A stretch of 45,032 nt of DNA from Cryomorphaceae bacterium (GCA_003565555.1 PXBH01000031.1:1-45032); one strand, 5' to 3'. Numbered from the stretch's first letter, positions 36,083 through 45,032 are shown. The notes: generated by a model from the sequence alone, not told the origin. A program made the numbers and translations.

Positions 36083-37284
36083 ATCCGCGTATCGAAGCTG
36101 TCGCGCAATCCGTTGCCTACCAGCATAAAAGCCAAAACCAACAGTACAATGCAAAGTCCCGGGAGCACCGCCAGGTAGGCCATTGACGTGGTAATATAGG
36201 GATAGTGCTCTTTGATCATCTGCCCCCAAGAGGCCATGGGAATCCGGGCACCGATACCCAAAAAGCTCAGCCCCGCCTCGAGGAGAATGGCCGATGCAAA
36301 ATTGGCCGCCGAAATAACGAGAACCGGGCCGATCGCATTGGGCACCACGTGCCGCGAGAGGATTCTGAAGGATGAATAACCGAGGGCACGAGCGGCCTCC
36401 ACGTACTCCAGGTTCCTGATACCCATCACCTGCCCGCGCACCACCCTGGCCACTTCCACCCACATCGTGAGCCCTACTGCTACAAATACCTGTACAAATC
36501 CCTTTCCGAGGGCAAAGGTGATGGCAATGACCAAAAGCAAAGTGGGCACAGACCAGACGACATTGATCAGCCAGGTGATGCCGTCATCGATCCACCCGCC
36601 GAAGTATCCGGCGGCCGCACCCAAAGAAAGGCCGAGAACAAGAGAAATCAAGACCGAAATCAAGCCGACCGACAACGACACGATGGTGCCGGCCATCAAT
36701 CTGCTCAGCATATCCCGACCGAATTTGTCTGTGCCGAGCAAAAAGCGCTTGTTGTAAATTCGGTCGTCCTCCACAGTTCCCGTCAAAGAACCGCGCTCCG
36801 CTTCGCGCACAGCTCCATAGACATCCGTAAAGGTGTACACACCTTGCTTCGACATCGGCCGGTCACCTGCATCGCTCAAGGCATACACCACATCTGTAAG
36901 ATGATAGGCAAAGGGAAGGCCCCGGACCGCCTCAGCACCTCCGTAAGCGTATCCCGTGACCGAATCGCCGGAAAGGGTGTAGCTGTGGAGCGGGATCTCG
37001 ATGTAGGGCTTCGGCTTTCCGCCGAAAAACATGGAGCGCCAAAAAGGCGTGGGTTCATGCAGCTCGTTTTTCATCACGGCGAGCATTTTCACTTCAAAGC
37101 CCGGCGGTTTTCCCGCGAGTGCCACTTGCTGACTGTTGGCATGCTGCGAAGAATCCGGCCGCAAGAGGCCTCCGCCGACTGCGATGACTGCAGCCAGGGC
37201 GATCACAGCGGCGCCGAAAACAGCCGCTTTATTATCGGCAAATTTACCGCGCGCCGACCTTGCGGCTCGGGCCTTATCACCCAT
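36079..37284 (-). CDS. Oligopeptide-type ABC transporter permease (DppC/OppC)
   Basis: The 401-residue inner-membrane permease is of the peptide/nickel family. One membrane helix near residues 22-40 is followed by a long periplasmic insertion (about 41-180), then LLGTDKFGRDMLSRLM and the core helices. The cytoplasmic EAA-type loop reads YVEAARALGYSSFRILSRHVVPNAIGP, recognised from EAARALGYSSFRI and HVVPNAIGP. The end is GNGLRDSFDTRI as in DppC. Partner permease, ATPase and binding protein are not in this window. It overlaps the upstream glycosyltransferase by 8 bp. Confidence 0.9.
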   Translation of the reverse strand: MGDKARAARSARGKFADNKAAVFGAAVIALAAVIAVGGGLLRPDSSQHANSQQVALAGKPPGFEVKMLAVMKNELHEPTPFWRSMFFGGKPKPYIEIPLHSYTLSGDSVTGYAYGGAEAVRGLPFAYHLTDVVYALSDAGDRPMSKQGVYTFTDVYGAVREAERGSLTGTVEDDRIYNKRFLLGTDKFGRDMLSRLMAGTIVSLSVGLISVLISLVLGLSLGAAAGYFGGWIDDGITWLINVVWSVPTLLLVIAITFALGKGFVQVFVAVGLTMWVEVARVVRGQVMGIRNLEYVEAARALGYSSFRILSRHVVPNAIGPVLVISAANFASAILLEAGLSFLGIGARIPMASWGQMIKEHYPYITTSMAYLAVLPGLCIVLLVLAFMLVGNGLRDSFDTRI

Positions 37285-38395
37285 GTCGTTTGTCTTTGTT
37301 ACGGCGCTTTCGCATGGTGGCGGAAAAGATGAGAGCGAGAAAAAAAAACGGATAGATCAACGCTGCGGGAGCTGCCCACCACAAAAGATCGGCCCGCCGA
37401 AAGTACAAAACTCCGCGTGCAATCAAGACGAGTTCGGGCCCGATTTTCAAGAAGACCACCGCTGCGAAGCGTTCAAAATTCGCCGTAAGCAAAGCTGCCG
37501 CAGAGACCGATACGAAAATAAGATTAGCGAAAAAGACCAGCCAAATCACCGCCTTAAAGGCCACGCTATCGACATCACCCGCCTTACTTACCCAGCGCAT
37601 ACGCTGCTCCTTCAGGGCGCGGTAACCTTCCGGAAAAAGGGTGACTGCCGCGGGACCCGCCTCTGTATAAGCGCCGATACTGCGCGTTCCCTCAGCCCTT
37701 GCAACGGCGTGGAGGGTAAACACATCATCCCCGCTATCGAGGTCAAAATCGTCGCGAAACCGGAGGCTCTTCAGATAGGCCTCCCGCCTGAAAAGAAATG
37801 CGGCCCCGTTTGCCAAAAGGGGAAATCCTCCCCGTGCGGAAGCCAGACCCACCGCCTGTAAAGCTATGAATTCCAAATCGAAAAACTTACCCGCCGGACT
37901 CCGGGAAAAAGCGGGACGCAGCGGAAGCACCCACGCTGACTTATTCGAATCGGTAAGCGCCGGAAGGGCTTTTATAAAGTTCGGAAGCAAAGTAGTATCG
38001 GCATCGACGGTAAGGATCCATTCGGAGTCCGCACGTTCTGCTACACTGTGGATCGCCGCTTTTTTGCCGAAAGGCGGCCCGTGGAGCACACAGGCCTCTA
38101 CACCCGACCCCTCAAATATGCGCAGAAATTCTTCGGGGGAAATATCTGAAGATCGGTCATTTACCACTACTGTGCGGAAGGGTTGCGAACCGTATTGCTC
38201 CGCCAGATGCCGTAGCCGGCCGGCCTCATTGCGAACAGGAATCACAAGGGTAAGTGAGGGGGCGGCAACGATCTCGGCGGGCCGAATTTTTTGCGGAAGC
38301 AAAAGCAAGATGAAAAACAAGGTGAGCAAGCCCGTGTAGCACAGCATCACGGCAAGAACCGTCGAAAGGACAAAAGGAGCTTCAATTCCGTTCAT
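37277..38395 (-). CDS. Membrane-bound family 2 glycosyltransferase
   Basis: The 372-residue enzyme has an N-terminal helix (10-34), a GT2 domain starting LTLVIPVRNEA (48-58), the metal-binding DADT (131-134), the acceptor-side DSGDD and the QxxRW motif as QRMRW, then three or four C-terminal helices. All catalytic landmarks are present. It would add a sugar to a lipid or polysaccharide at the inner membrane. The ATG at 38393-38395 lies inside the 3' end of the upstream YbhN-like gene, a 14-nt overlap, and its own stop overlaps the ABC permease start. Confidence 0.88.
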   Translation of the reverse strand: MNGIEAPFVLSTVLAVMLCYTGLLTLFFILLLLPQKIRPAEIVAAPSLTLVIPVRNEAGRLRHLAEQYGSQPFRTVVVNDRSSDISPEEFLRIFEGSGVEACVLHGPPFGKKAAIHSVAERADSEWILTVDADTTLLPNFIKALPALTDSNKSAWVLPLRPAFSRSPAGKFFDLEFIALQAVGLASARGGFPLLANGAAFLFRREAYLKSLRFRDDFDLDSGDDVFTLHAVARAEGTRSIGAYTEAGPAAVTLFPEGYRALKEQRMRWVSKAGDVDSVAFKAVIWLVFFANLIFVSVSAAALLTANFERFAAVVFLKIGPELVLIARGVLYFRRADLLWWAAPAALIYPFFFLALIFSATMRKRRNKDKRHG

Positions 38396-39314
38396 GCGCA
38401 GGCATAAGTCCCGTGACAGCGCCGGCCAATACGGGTACACCGATATTGGCCGACCATACAGCGAGGCCGGCAAATAAAGCTCCGAGCGGATGCACGGTTA
38501 AGGTCCCGAACAAGATCACTGAGAGCGATTCGCGGATTCCCAACTCCCCGAAAGGAGTGCCCGGAATGAAGAATCGACAAAAATAAAGCAGTGCCACCCC
38601 GGACAGGGCCGTGGTAAAATGCCCCGTAAAACCGAAACAGTAGAGCGCCGCCGTAAACTGCAGGCAAAATACCGCATACCGAAGCGCCGCCCATACGGTA
38701 GCCCTTAAAAATCGGCTCAGACCGACGGAGCGCACCCGGCCGAGCGCAGATGAGATCCGGGCGTCGAGTCGCGGTGAGATACGCCGTGCGATAATCACAA
38801 GCAGCAGTGCAAAAACGGCCACGGCCGGAAAGGCATACCCTGCCGGCGGAAATCCCGATTCAAGGGGAATGAAGGGAAATGTGAAAAGCCCGATCAGCCC
38901 GAATAAAAAGGTGATACCGCCCTGAATGAAAGACCCGGTAAAAGTGGCTGCCGGCCCGTACCTTTGCCGTGACTCCGGGAGGTGCGCGGTGCGGCCCGCG
39001 AATTCGCCGATTCTGTTGGGGGTAATGAATCCGCTGCAAATGCCCGCCAGGACCTGCACAAATCCGGCCCGGATCCCCGTAGATTCAGCCCCCGAGAGTG
39101 CGTGCCACTTCTTGACCTCACAATAGAGATTGACCCAAGTCAAGGGAAAAACAAGCAGAAGCAGGGGCGCAAAACGCAAAGCTTCACGGCTAAAAGCCTC
39201 GGACAGGGAATCCTGCATGCTGAAAAGTGCAGCCATCAATAACGAAGCCGCCAGCACGGAGACCGTGACCTTATAGACGCGGGATTGCAGCGCTGTTAAA
39301 AGTCTTTTATACAT
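38382..39314 (-). CDS. YbhN/UPF0104-type membrane protein
   Basis: This 310-residue protein has about eight membrane helices. The pattern [26 protein letters not shown] (recognised from [15 protein letters not shown]), [18 protein letters not shown] and [18 protein letters not shown] matches the lysylphosphatidylglycerol-synthase transmembrane region/UPF0104 family, here without the cytoplasmic synthase domain. Such proteins are thought to flip or handle lipids. Overlap with the glycosyltransferase suggests a joint role in a lipid-linked glycan (inference). Confidence 0.83.
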   Translation of the reverse strand: MYKRLLTALQSRVYKVTVSVLAASLLMAALFSMQDSLSEAFSREALRFAPLLLLVFPLTWVNLYCEVKKWHALSGAESTGIRAGFVQVLAGICSGFITPNRIGEFAGRTAHLPESRQRYGPAATFTGSFIQGGITFLFGLIGLFTFPFIPLESGFPPAGYAFPAVAVFALLLVIIARRISPRLDARISSALGRVRSVGLSRFLRATVWAALRYAVFCLQFTAALYCFGFTGHFTTALSGVALLYFCRFFIPGTPFGELGIRESLSVILFGTLTVHPLGALFAGLAVWSANIGVPVLAGAVTGLMPAHERN

Positions 39315-39335
39315 TTAGCGACTAAAGGTAGAACT

Positions 39336-39893
39336 TTGTCTTCAGAAAGGGTTATTCTCGGCATAGATCCGGGCACGGTAGTGATGGGTTACGGCGTGAT
39401 TTGTGCGAGCGGCGGCAAGTTTACGGTCGTAAGCCACGGAGTAATCCATCTTTCCAAATATTCGGATCACGCCCTGAAGCTCAAGGTAATCTTTGAGAAG
39501 GTGACCGGTCTTCTCGAACAATACCTCCCCGACGAAATGGCGATAGAAGCTCCCTTTTACGGGAAAAATGTGCAGAGCATGCTCAAATTAGGGCGTGCAC
39601 AGGGTGTGGCAATCGCAGCCTCCCTGAGCAAATCCGTGCCGTATGCGGAGTATGCCCCCCGACGCATCAAGCAGGCGGTGACGGGCAACGGGAATGCGTC
39701 GAAAGAACAGGTAGCGGCCATGCTCAAGTCCGTACTGGCGATGAAGGAGCTTCCCGAACTTTTGGATGCCTCAGACGGCCTGGCAGCAGCGCTCTGTCAC
39801 GGACTTCAAAACAGAAACGGAACGGCCTCCGGCGGGCATGCATCTTGGAAAGCTTTTCTGTCCAAAAACCCCAAACGCAAAATTTCGCGCTAA
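39336..39893 (+). CDS. ruvC: Holliday junction endodeoxyribonuclease RuvC
   Basis: RuvC cuts four-way recombination junctions after RuvAB branch migration. The 185-residue protein starts with TTG. The catalytic acids are D11 ([13 protein letters not shown]), E71 ([10 protein letters not shown]), D144 and D147 ([14 protein letters not shown]). The basic C-terminal tail (KNPKRKISR) is somewhat longer than in E. coli. No ATG lies at a suitable position, and the TTG places LGIDPG at the usual depth. ruvA and ruvB are not adjacent. Confidence 0.95.
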   Translation: MSSERVILGIDPGTVVMGYGVICASGGKFTVVSHGVIHLSKYSDHALKLKVIFEKVTGLLEQYLPDEMAIEAPFYGKNVQSMLKLGRAQGVAIAASLSKSVPYAEYAPRRIKQAVTGNGNASKEQVAAMLKSVLAMKELPELLDASDGLAAALCHGLQNRNGTASGGHASWKAFLSKNPKRKISR

Positions 39894-39896
39894 AGA

Positions 39897-40286
39897 TCAG
39901 GCATTACGGATGGACTCAGCTATGCGTGCCATCTCATCATCGGGAATGCTGAGCTTGGGGCTGGCAAAATTCATGTCAGACACGCTGTCCATAGGTATGA
40001 GGTGCACATGGGCATGGGGTACTTCCAATCCGATCACGCTGATGCCCACGCGTGCGCATGGCACCGTCTTCTCTATCTTTCGGGCTACGCTTTTGGAAAA
40101 GACGAGAATTTCGGAGAGCAGATCTTCGGGAAGGTCGAAGATGTAGTCGATTTCCTTTTTCGGAATGACAAGTGTATGCCCTTTTCTGAGGGGATTGATG
40201 TCTAAGAATGCCAGAAAAGAAGAATCTTCTGCAATCTTATGGGCGGGAATATCGCCGTTGATGATCTTGGTGAAAATACTCGGCAC
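39897..40286 (-). CDS. HIT-family nucleotide hydrolase (HinT-like)
   Basis: This 129-residue protein is a histidine-triad hydrolase, acting on nucleoside phosphoramidates. The triad is H91-x-H93-x-H95 in VPHAHVHLIP, with the N-terminal SIFTKIINGDIPAHKI and LVIPKKEIDYIFDL typical for the HinT branch. It lies 3 bp downstream of greA on the same strand, which implies an operon. Its stop nearly abuts that of ruvC. Confidence 0.95.
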   Translation of the reverse strand: MPSIFTKIINGDIPAHKIAEDSSFLAFLDINPLRKGHTLVIPKKEIDYIFDLPEDLLSEILVFSKSVARKIEKTVPCARVGISVIGLEVPHAHVHLIPMDSVSDMNFASPKLSIPDDEMARIAESIRNA

Positions 40287-40289
40287 GGC

Positions 40290-40763
40290 TCAACGGGTAA
40301 TGTTGACGATTTCGAACTTTACCGTTCCCGAGGGTACTTGAATCTCAGCAATATCTCCGAGTGCCTTTCCGAGCAGGCCTTTACCGATCGGCGAATCAAC
40401 GGATATTTTCTTCTCGGCCAGGTTGGCTTCATTTTCTGCCACAAGGCGGTAAGTCATTTCCTGATTGTTGGCCACGTTCTTCACCGTAACAATGCTCAAG
40501 ATATAAGCCTTTGAAGTGTCCATCCGGGATTCGTCTACGATGCGCGCATTGGCGATGGCGGTTTCCATCTTGGCTATACGCGCTTCGAGCAGCCCTTGTG
40601 CCTCTTTCGCCGCGTCATACTCTGCATTTTCCGAAAGGTCTCCTTTGTCACGTGCTTCGGCAATTTGCTGAGAAATTTTCGGCCGCTCCACCGATTTGAG
40701 TTGTTTCAACTCGCTTTTGAGTTTCTCAAGCCCCTCGGGCGTGTAGTAATTTACTTGAGCCAT
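40290..40763 (-). CDS. greA: Transcription elongation factor GreA
   Basis: GreA reactivates backtracked RNA polymerase by stimulating transcript cleavage. The start MAQVNYYTPEGLEKLKSEL gives 157 residues, the normal length; an upstream frame adds 34 unrelated residues. The coiled-coil tip acids lie in DLSENAEYDAAKE, and the C-terminal domain shows DSPIGKGLLGKALGD. It forms an operon with the HIT gene. Confidence 0.97.
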   Translation of the reverse strand: MAQVNYYTPEGLEKLKSELKQLKSVERPKISQQIAEARDKGDLSENAEYDAAKEAQGLLEARIAKMETAIANARIVDESRMDTSKAYILSIVTVKNVANNQEMTYRLVAENEANLAEKKISVDSPIGKGLLGKALGDIAEIQVPSGTVKFEIVNITR

Positions 40764-40786
40764 GGTGTGATGATTAGGTATATACC

Positions 40787-40817
40787 AAAAAAGAGAAAAC
40801 CCGAATAGGGCTTTCTC
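40787..40817 (-). terminator. Terminator of the PorV/PorQ-like gene
   Basis: On the minus strand GAGAAAGCCC pairs with GGGTTTTCTC (one G-U), loop TATTC, then six T. It follows the PorV-like stop by 28 bp and precedes greA. Confidence 0.85.
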
Positions 40818-40845
40818 AAGAGGTACAAAGATATGAATTAAATCT

Positions 40846-41913
40846 TTACTGCGACTTTCCGACATGGAGCCTCACACCGAGGGCGTGAATACCTCCGAAG
40901 GGATTGGTGGCGCGGTAGGCATAGTCAAAAGAGAGTCTGGAACCTGCCTTACCCAAGTCGAGCTCCACCCCCGCACCGAATGAGAGACCCGTGTAAACTA
41001 CGCGTCTCAGCTGATCATCGAAGATGTTGTTTTCCAAAAAGTGACCTGCGCGGAGGTATACCAGCTCACGGAAGTTGTACTCCAGGCCTACCATGTAATT
41101 GTCTTCACTGAAGGAGTTGGCCACGAAGGTACCGTGGGCGGTAATGGCCATTTCCTCATTGATCAAAAAGTCGTAACTGGCACCGATGCTCACCAAAGAG
41201 GGAAGCTCGTAATTTGCGCTTCTGAATTCTGCAGCCAGCGGATGTTCTCTTCCGGGAGCGGTAGCTTCGAAAGAGAGGCCGTCGCCGGCAAAAGACATGG
41301 GCGGACCCACGTTGCGCAATGCAATACCGAATTTCAGTTGGTCCCGATCGCCCGTCACGTAGTTGATCCCCGCATCGAAGGCGATTCCGTTCGATGTAAG
41401 GTCAGCGACACCTTCTGAAATCACCTTCAGGGTTACTCCCCCGTAGATACTGTTTGAGAAGGCCTTGGCATACGAAACACCGATGTTAACGAGTGACACA
41501 TTGAAAAACGTTCCGTCACCGTCAGGGGTTTCCACGGTAGTTCGGCGTATATCCCCGAAATTGTAAGAGGATATGGACAGACCTATTACACTTGTCTCTC
41601 CCACCCTTTGGGCAATACCCGCGGAATTAATGGCGACATCAGAACCGGACAGGTAGTTGATGTGGGTGCCTGAGATCTCCGTCTTATTGACGAAGGCCAT
41701 TCCCGCCACGTTGAGGTGCATGGACTCCACCGGTGAGGCATCGGCCATATTGGCCCCTGACAGGGCATTGCTGCGCGCCCATGGATTGACCAGAAGCTGT
41801 AGCCCTCCCGCAGATCCTGCGCGGTCGGGGTTTCCGGCGAACGCGGATGATCCCAAGGCCAGTACGCCGGCGCAGAGTATTGCTTTAAACGATTTTCCCG
41901 TAGTCTTTATCAT
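40846..41913 (-). CDS. PorV/PorQ-family outer-membrane protein
   Basis: The 355-residue product starts at MIKTTGKSFKA with a signal peptide (cleavage near SSAFAGN); ten more residues from an upstream start look non-homologous. The mature part opens with the family feature GSAGGLQLLVNPWARSNALSGA, given here by LQLLVNPWARSNALSG, plus MHLNVAGMAFV, and continues as an antiparallel barrel (GLEYNFRELVYLRAGHF read as GLEYNFRELVYLRAG). Family members serve the type IX secretion system or escort its cargo. It lies 31 bp after the giant gene on the same strand. Whether it is PorV, PorQ or a dedicated paralogue cannot be decided. Confidence 0.85.
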   Translation of the reverse strand: MIKTTGKSFKAILCAGVLALGSSAFAGNPDRAGSAGGLQLLVNPWARSNALSGANMADASPVESMHLNVAGMAFVNKTEISGTHINYLSGSDVAINSAGIAQRVGETSVIGLSISSYNFGDIRRTTVETPDGDGTFFNVSLVNIGVSYAKAFSNSIYGGVTLKVISEGVADLTSNGIAFDAGINYVTGDRDQLKFGIALRNVGPPMSFAGDGLSFEATAPGREHPLAAEFRSANYELPSLVSIGASYDFLINEEMAITAHGTFVANSFSEDNYMVGLEYNFRELVYLRAGHFLENNIFDDQLRRVVYTGLSFGAGVELDLGKAGSRLSFDYAYRATNPFGGIHALGVRLHVGKSQ

Positions 41914-41944
41914 CTTATGACCGTGTTCTATCAGTGAATTCAAA

Positions 41945-44900
41945 TTAGAAGTTTCTCAAGTCGGTAGGACGGGTCGCGCAGAAGAATTTGAGCACGCGCT
42001 CACCGATTCCCGGAGCTTGAACGTGGATGAGGTACATACCTCCCGCAACGGGAATGAACTGCTCATTTTGCAGATCCCAATCCAGCCAAGTAAGGTTATT
42101 GTCTTTCTCAAGAATACGCACGAGAGTTCCGTTGATTGTGAAGATCTGAATCTTACACTCAGGCGGCAGATTTACCAACCGCACCCTGTTATCTACCCGA
42201 CTCGTCTCATAGGCCGAATAAGCATAGTAAGGGTTGGGAACAATGTCAATCATGTCCAAGGCCGATTCCGCAGTGGCATCATCATTTTTGATGGTCTCCA
42301 GACCATCGGTACTGAAGCGGTATGCGGGCCTCCATTCGTTGATGCTGATATCGGTATTGGTTTCGGGATCCACCCACGGGAAAGCATCCTGACCGAGGGT
42401 CTCCGCAGCTGTGGCAAACTTGGCAAAAGGTGTGGCTACACTGATATTCACTGTTGCTTCACCGGGCACAAGACCTTCCTGAACCGTTCTCCACGATGCT
42501 TCATCCTCATCGAGGAGCGGAATCATAATCCACTCCATGGATCCGTATAGCGTTCGGCGCTTCACGGTATTCACGAGGGCAAGAGGTGCATCATCGAATC
42601 CGAGGTTGTCACCCAGACCGAAGAAAGCTTTCCAAGCATAGTTGCCGCCATCGTACATCGGGGTACCCATTCTGAAATTGAAAGGCGCCACATTGTTACC
42701 CGAGATTCCCAAACGCGGCCTGGGTACATCGTTGTTGAGTACGTATATGTAGTGTTCACCTCCCCACAGGAACTCATTGCCGGAAGCAAAGTCAGACTGA
42801 CGCCCCGAGGGATTCCACAACATGTCACGTCCGTTGTCGGCGGTGAGGAAGGAGTTCTCGGCAAACATCATATTCAGACGCTCACCGTTATCAGGGTTCA
42901 CGGCGAAACCCGGGAACCAACCCATACCGATCGACAATCCGATCAGGTCTGAAGCGGTCTGGATTTGAGAGTAGGTGCGGTTCAAGCCGCTCACCAGCTC
43001 ATCAAGCTCTGCGGGAGTCATGGCATTGAGATCTTCCTGTGTAATCACCTGCTCACCGAAATAAGTGGCTTCGTCAACATTCACGTCGGGATGAAATTGA
43101 TTGCGGCCGTTCTTGTCCACTGAGAGCACATTTCGCGGCAACAATTTTCTGGCACCCCCCTGAGAAAGGGAAGTGTTCGACTGGGCCTCAAGAACCGGAC
43201 AACGTGTCCATTTCTCCTTTTCGGGAGTAAATGTCAGGGCCAAGCCGGGCTGACGGCTCAAGTCTCTGCCCCCTTCCCAGAGCCTGTTTTGGGCTTCTCT
43301 GGTAAGTGGTGCGGCACCGCAGTTGTAGTAGCTTGCCAATCGCGCAGGAGCTATGATTCCGCCGAGGATGCTGTTCCAATCGGAGCGCGGATCAATCACC
43401 CAAGAAGGGTCTCCCGGCCTGTCATAGTGGTAGGAGTAAAAGAATCCGGGGTCTATCTGTCCGCCCGGAATGGGTTCTCCGTCGGGACCGAGTTGTGTGT
43501 AACAAGGTGCCCCGTCAAAAATATCCGAGTCGAAATCCTCATTGGTAGTACCCGATCTGATCCAGTTTTGCAGGGTGGTACCCGTTGCATCGGATACCCC
43601 TGTCAACCAATCTGACGAACCACTGTGGTAAGTGACCTCCCCGCCGATAAGGCGGCGTGTTCTCGCCTGAGAAGTGAGTGGATTGACGTCGGTTTCAAAA
43701 GCCTGACCGATGGTCACGGATATCCCGTATTCCGGGATGATTTGCTCATTCTCCCTTCTGATGGTTTGCTCGCTGAAGACCAAAGTATCGGAAGGAGAGC
43801 TCAAATCAGCCATGAACCAGCGGGACTCATCCATATCGTCGATAAGTTCGCCGTCACTATCTGTCCAAGGAATGAAGCGAAGTTCAAAATCCGCCTTTAC
43901 AACGTTGAGGGGATCCACCACCTTCACATCCAGCGGACCTCTGCCCGAAAGGTAGTGCAAGGTATCTGCTTTACCAACCGGACTGCTCCCGATTTCATCA
44001 AGGGTTTCTTTGGTCAGGGCAACTGATCGATCTCCGTTTCCTTGGCCTTCGATTCGGGAAACGGGGATACCGTCACCGTATTGAGCGGTTTGTATGGTTC
44101 CGAACTCACGCGGATTCGGCTTGTGAGGAATCACGGTAATGGGTGTGATTTCACCGGTGGCGCTTCTTCGGCTGCGAATATAAGGCTGGGGTTGCCCCGT
44201 GAGTCGGTCGGGGTCCGGATTGTACTCCTCGTATTCATTGTGTCCGTAGGCGATGGCCACGTAGTAATACATCTTGAAGTTCACGAGACGGTTGTCCCCT
44301 GACGCGAAGCGGTCAGTAGTAATGCGGAAAGAATGACGAATTCCGTTATTCGCCCCGTTCACCATTTCGCGCGGTACGGGGAGGCCTAACTCCTCGTCAA
44401 AATCGTAATTGATAATTTGCGTGATGTCGTCTCGGATATCACATTGGAATATCAACCGCGCCGCTTCGGGCTGATCGATATCGGAGATCGAAATTTCAGG
44501 GTTGCGCAGTTGGTAAACTTTGTATCCCTGAAATCTGTAGAACTGATCGTTCGGCTCACCGTCGATATTAAACGGCGGTATGGTCGGGTCCAATTCCATA
44601 TACTCCTCGCCCCGGTTATTGCTGAGCGGGTTGGTATTGCGCATGTAGAATATTATTTCGCGATCGAGCTCCTGTGCAGTGAGGTCGGGTGCATTGGGGC
44701 CGTCGAGAAGACGGAAACAGTTTTCGAACAGGGCCTGTGCCTTGTCGTCTACAGTAAGCAGTGACCGTACAGAGGCAAAGGGACCTCCGGACGGAGCGCG
44801 CGCATACACGATGCCGACGGTAATGTTGTTAAACTGGCCGGGGCTCAATGTAAAGGGGCCTGCCGATTGAATAAAGCGGCGGTCGCCCGGAGGATTTCCC

Positions 44901-45032
44901 GCAGTTTCTTCGGTCCATCCTGCGTCATCGGGAAAATTGGGGTCTACACCGCCGGTACCCCAAAACAGAGGGTCGGATGTCCCGGGAAACATAAAGTCGG
45001 TGGCCACCGCGGTCGGATCGTTCGGGTTGTAG
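41945..45032 (-). CDS. Giant exported protein with T9SS-type C-terminal domain (N-terminus cut)
   Basis: About 1028 residues are visible and the frame runs off the right edge, so the true start and signal peptide lie outside; any internal GTG near 45007 is not the start. The chain is acidic and Asn/Gly/Pro-rich with many extended segments, typical of surface proteins. The last ~100 residues form an Ig-like sorting domain: MIDIVPNPYYAYSAYE, VRLVNLPPECKIQIFTING, WDLQNEQFIPVAGGMYLIHV and ERVLKFF, followed by an unusual extra tail ATRPTDLRNF. With a PorV/PorQ-like gene directly behind it, type IX export is likely (inference). Its enzymatic role, if any, is unknown. Confidence 0.78.
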   Translation of the reverse strand, partial: YNPNDPTAVATDFMFPGTSDPLFWGTGGVDPNFPDDAGWTEETAGNPPGDRRFIQSAGPFTLSPGQFNNITVGIVYARAPSGGPFASVRSLLTVDDKAQALFENCFRLLDGPNAPDLTAQELDREIIFYMRNTNPLSNNRGEEYMELDPTIPPFNIDGEPNDQFYRFQGYKVYQLRNPEISISDIDQPEAARLIFQCDIRDDITQIINYDFDEELGLPVPREMVNGANNGIRHSFRITTDRFASGDNRLVNFKMYYYVAIAYGHNEYEEYNPDPDRLTGQPQPYIRSRRSATGEITPITVIPHKPNPREFGTIQTAQYGDGIPVSRIEGQGNGDRSVALTKETLDEIGSSPVGKADTLHYLSGRGPLDVKVVDPLNVVKADFELRFIPWTDSDGELIDDMDESRWFMADLSSPSDTLVFSEQTIRRENEQIIPEYGISVTIGQAFETDVNPLTSQARTRRLIGGEVTYHSGSSDWLTGVSDATGTTLQNWIRSGTTNEDFDSDIFDGAPCYTQLGPDGEPIPGGQIDPGFFYSYHYDRPGDPSWVIDPRSDWNSILGGIIAPARLASYYNCGAAPLTREAQNRLWEGGRDLSRQPGLALTFTPEKEKWTRCPVLEAQSNTSLSQGGARKLLPRNVLSVDKNGRNQFHPDVNVDEATYFGEQVITQEDLNAMTPAELDELVSGLNRTYSQIQTASDLIGLSIGMGWFPGFAVNPDNGERLNMMFAENSFLTADNGRDMLWNPSGRQSDFASGNEFLWGGEHYIYVLNNDVPRPRLGISGNNVAPFNFRMGTPMYDGGNYAWKAFFGLGDNLGFDDAPLALVNTVKRRTLYGSMEWIMIPLLDEDEASWRTVQEGLVPGEATVNISVATPFAKFATAAETLGQDAFPWVDPETNTDISINEWRPAYRFSTDGLETIKNDDATAESALDMIDIVPNPYYAYSAYETSRVDNRVRLVNLPPECKIQIFTINGTLVRILEKDNNLTWLDWDLQNEQFIPVAGGMYLIHVQAPGIGERVLKFFCATRPTDLRNF

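Noticed and set aside
41945-45032. Identity as PorU (often encoded beside porV)
   Set aside because: No C25 peptidase motifs are visible in the 1028 residues available, and the sequence style is that of a cargo protein.

Overview
The window reads as a chromosomal segment of a member of the Bacteroidota, probably a Flavobacteriales-like lineage. Three lines of evidence support this. First, the best promoters fit the Bacteroidota sigma-A pattern (TTG, 19-20 nt, TAnnTTTG) at 18094-18124, 19991-20020 and, on the minus strand, 33300-33329. Second, there are family-restricted genes (DUF6089, DUF2911, DUF3127, a PorV/PorQ-type barrel beside a giant exported protein, a tandem HPPK/deoxynucleoside kinase pair). 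Third, Shine-Dalgarno sites are weak or absent. Base composition looks near half G+C by eye. I saw no transposase, integrase, phage gene or CRISPR array; this is core chromosome packed almost without gaps.

Layout. 1-325: tRNA-Gly(GCC) with a terminator and an unusual nest of inverted repeats downstream. 325-10954: mutS divergent from a SpoU/TrmH methyltransferase; a DUF6089 envelope protein; a 0.64-kb stretch with no convincing gene; a lipoprotein with OmpA-like and TPR regions; folK overlapping a deoxynucleoside kinase; sppA; DUF2797. 11020-14014: a GH3-family enzyme translationally coupled to a secreted protein of unknown function, then a second deoxynucleoside kinase. 14105-20654: a membrane pyrophosphatase that carries a YceI domain fused at its C-terminus, pdhB, divergent etfBA, and a bifunctional-nuclease/UVR protein. 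20682-23648: NupC-type nucleoside transporter, thyA-folA. 23758-28754: a dubious small membrane protein, then a tightly overlapping trio of PIG-L/LmbE-like secreted protein, an unlisted 45-residue membrane protein and a sodium:solute symporter. 28834-33278: DUF2911, clpX, clpP, tig and tRNA-Leu(UAG), all on the minus strand. 33395-36082: flavin reductase-like, DUF3127 and AtoE-type transporter in one run. 36079-39314: overlapping minus-strand set of YbhN-like membrane protein, glycosyltransferase and oligopeptide-type ABC permease. 39336-40763: ruvC, then hinT-greA. 40846-45032: PorV/PorQ-like protein and the C-terminal ~1030 residues of a giant secreted protein cut by the window edge.

How they fit together. 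Nucleotide and folate supply recurs: two deoxynucleoside kinases, a nucleoside importer, HPPK, thymidylate synthase and dihydrofolate reductase lie within 16 kb, next to repair genes (mutS, ruvC). The proteostasis block tig-clpP-clpX is classical. Energy metabolism is represented by PDH E1 beta, ETF and the PPi-driven ion pump. Envelope biology runs from the lipoprotein and DUF6089 protein to the type IX secretion-linked pair at the right end.

The most unusual items are the pyrophosphatase-YceI fusion, the PIG-L / 45-aa / symporter overlap operon, the 24-bp perfect inverted repeat nested beside tRNA-Gly, a palindrome whose centre contains the -33 element of the nuclease promoter, and an SSB-like acidic tail on the DUF3127 protein. 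None of these could be compared with databases here.
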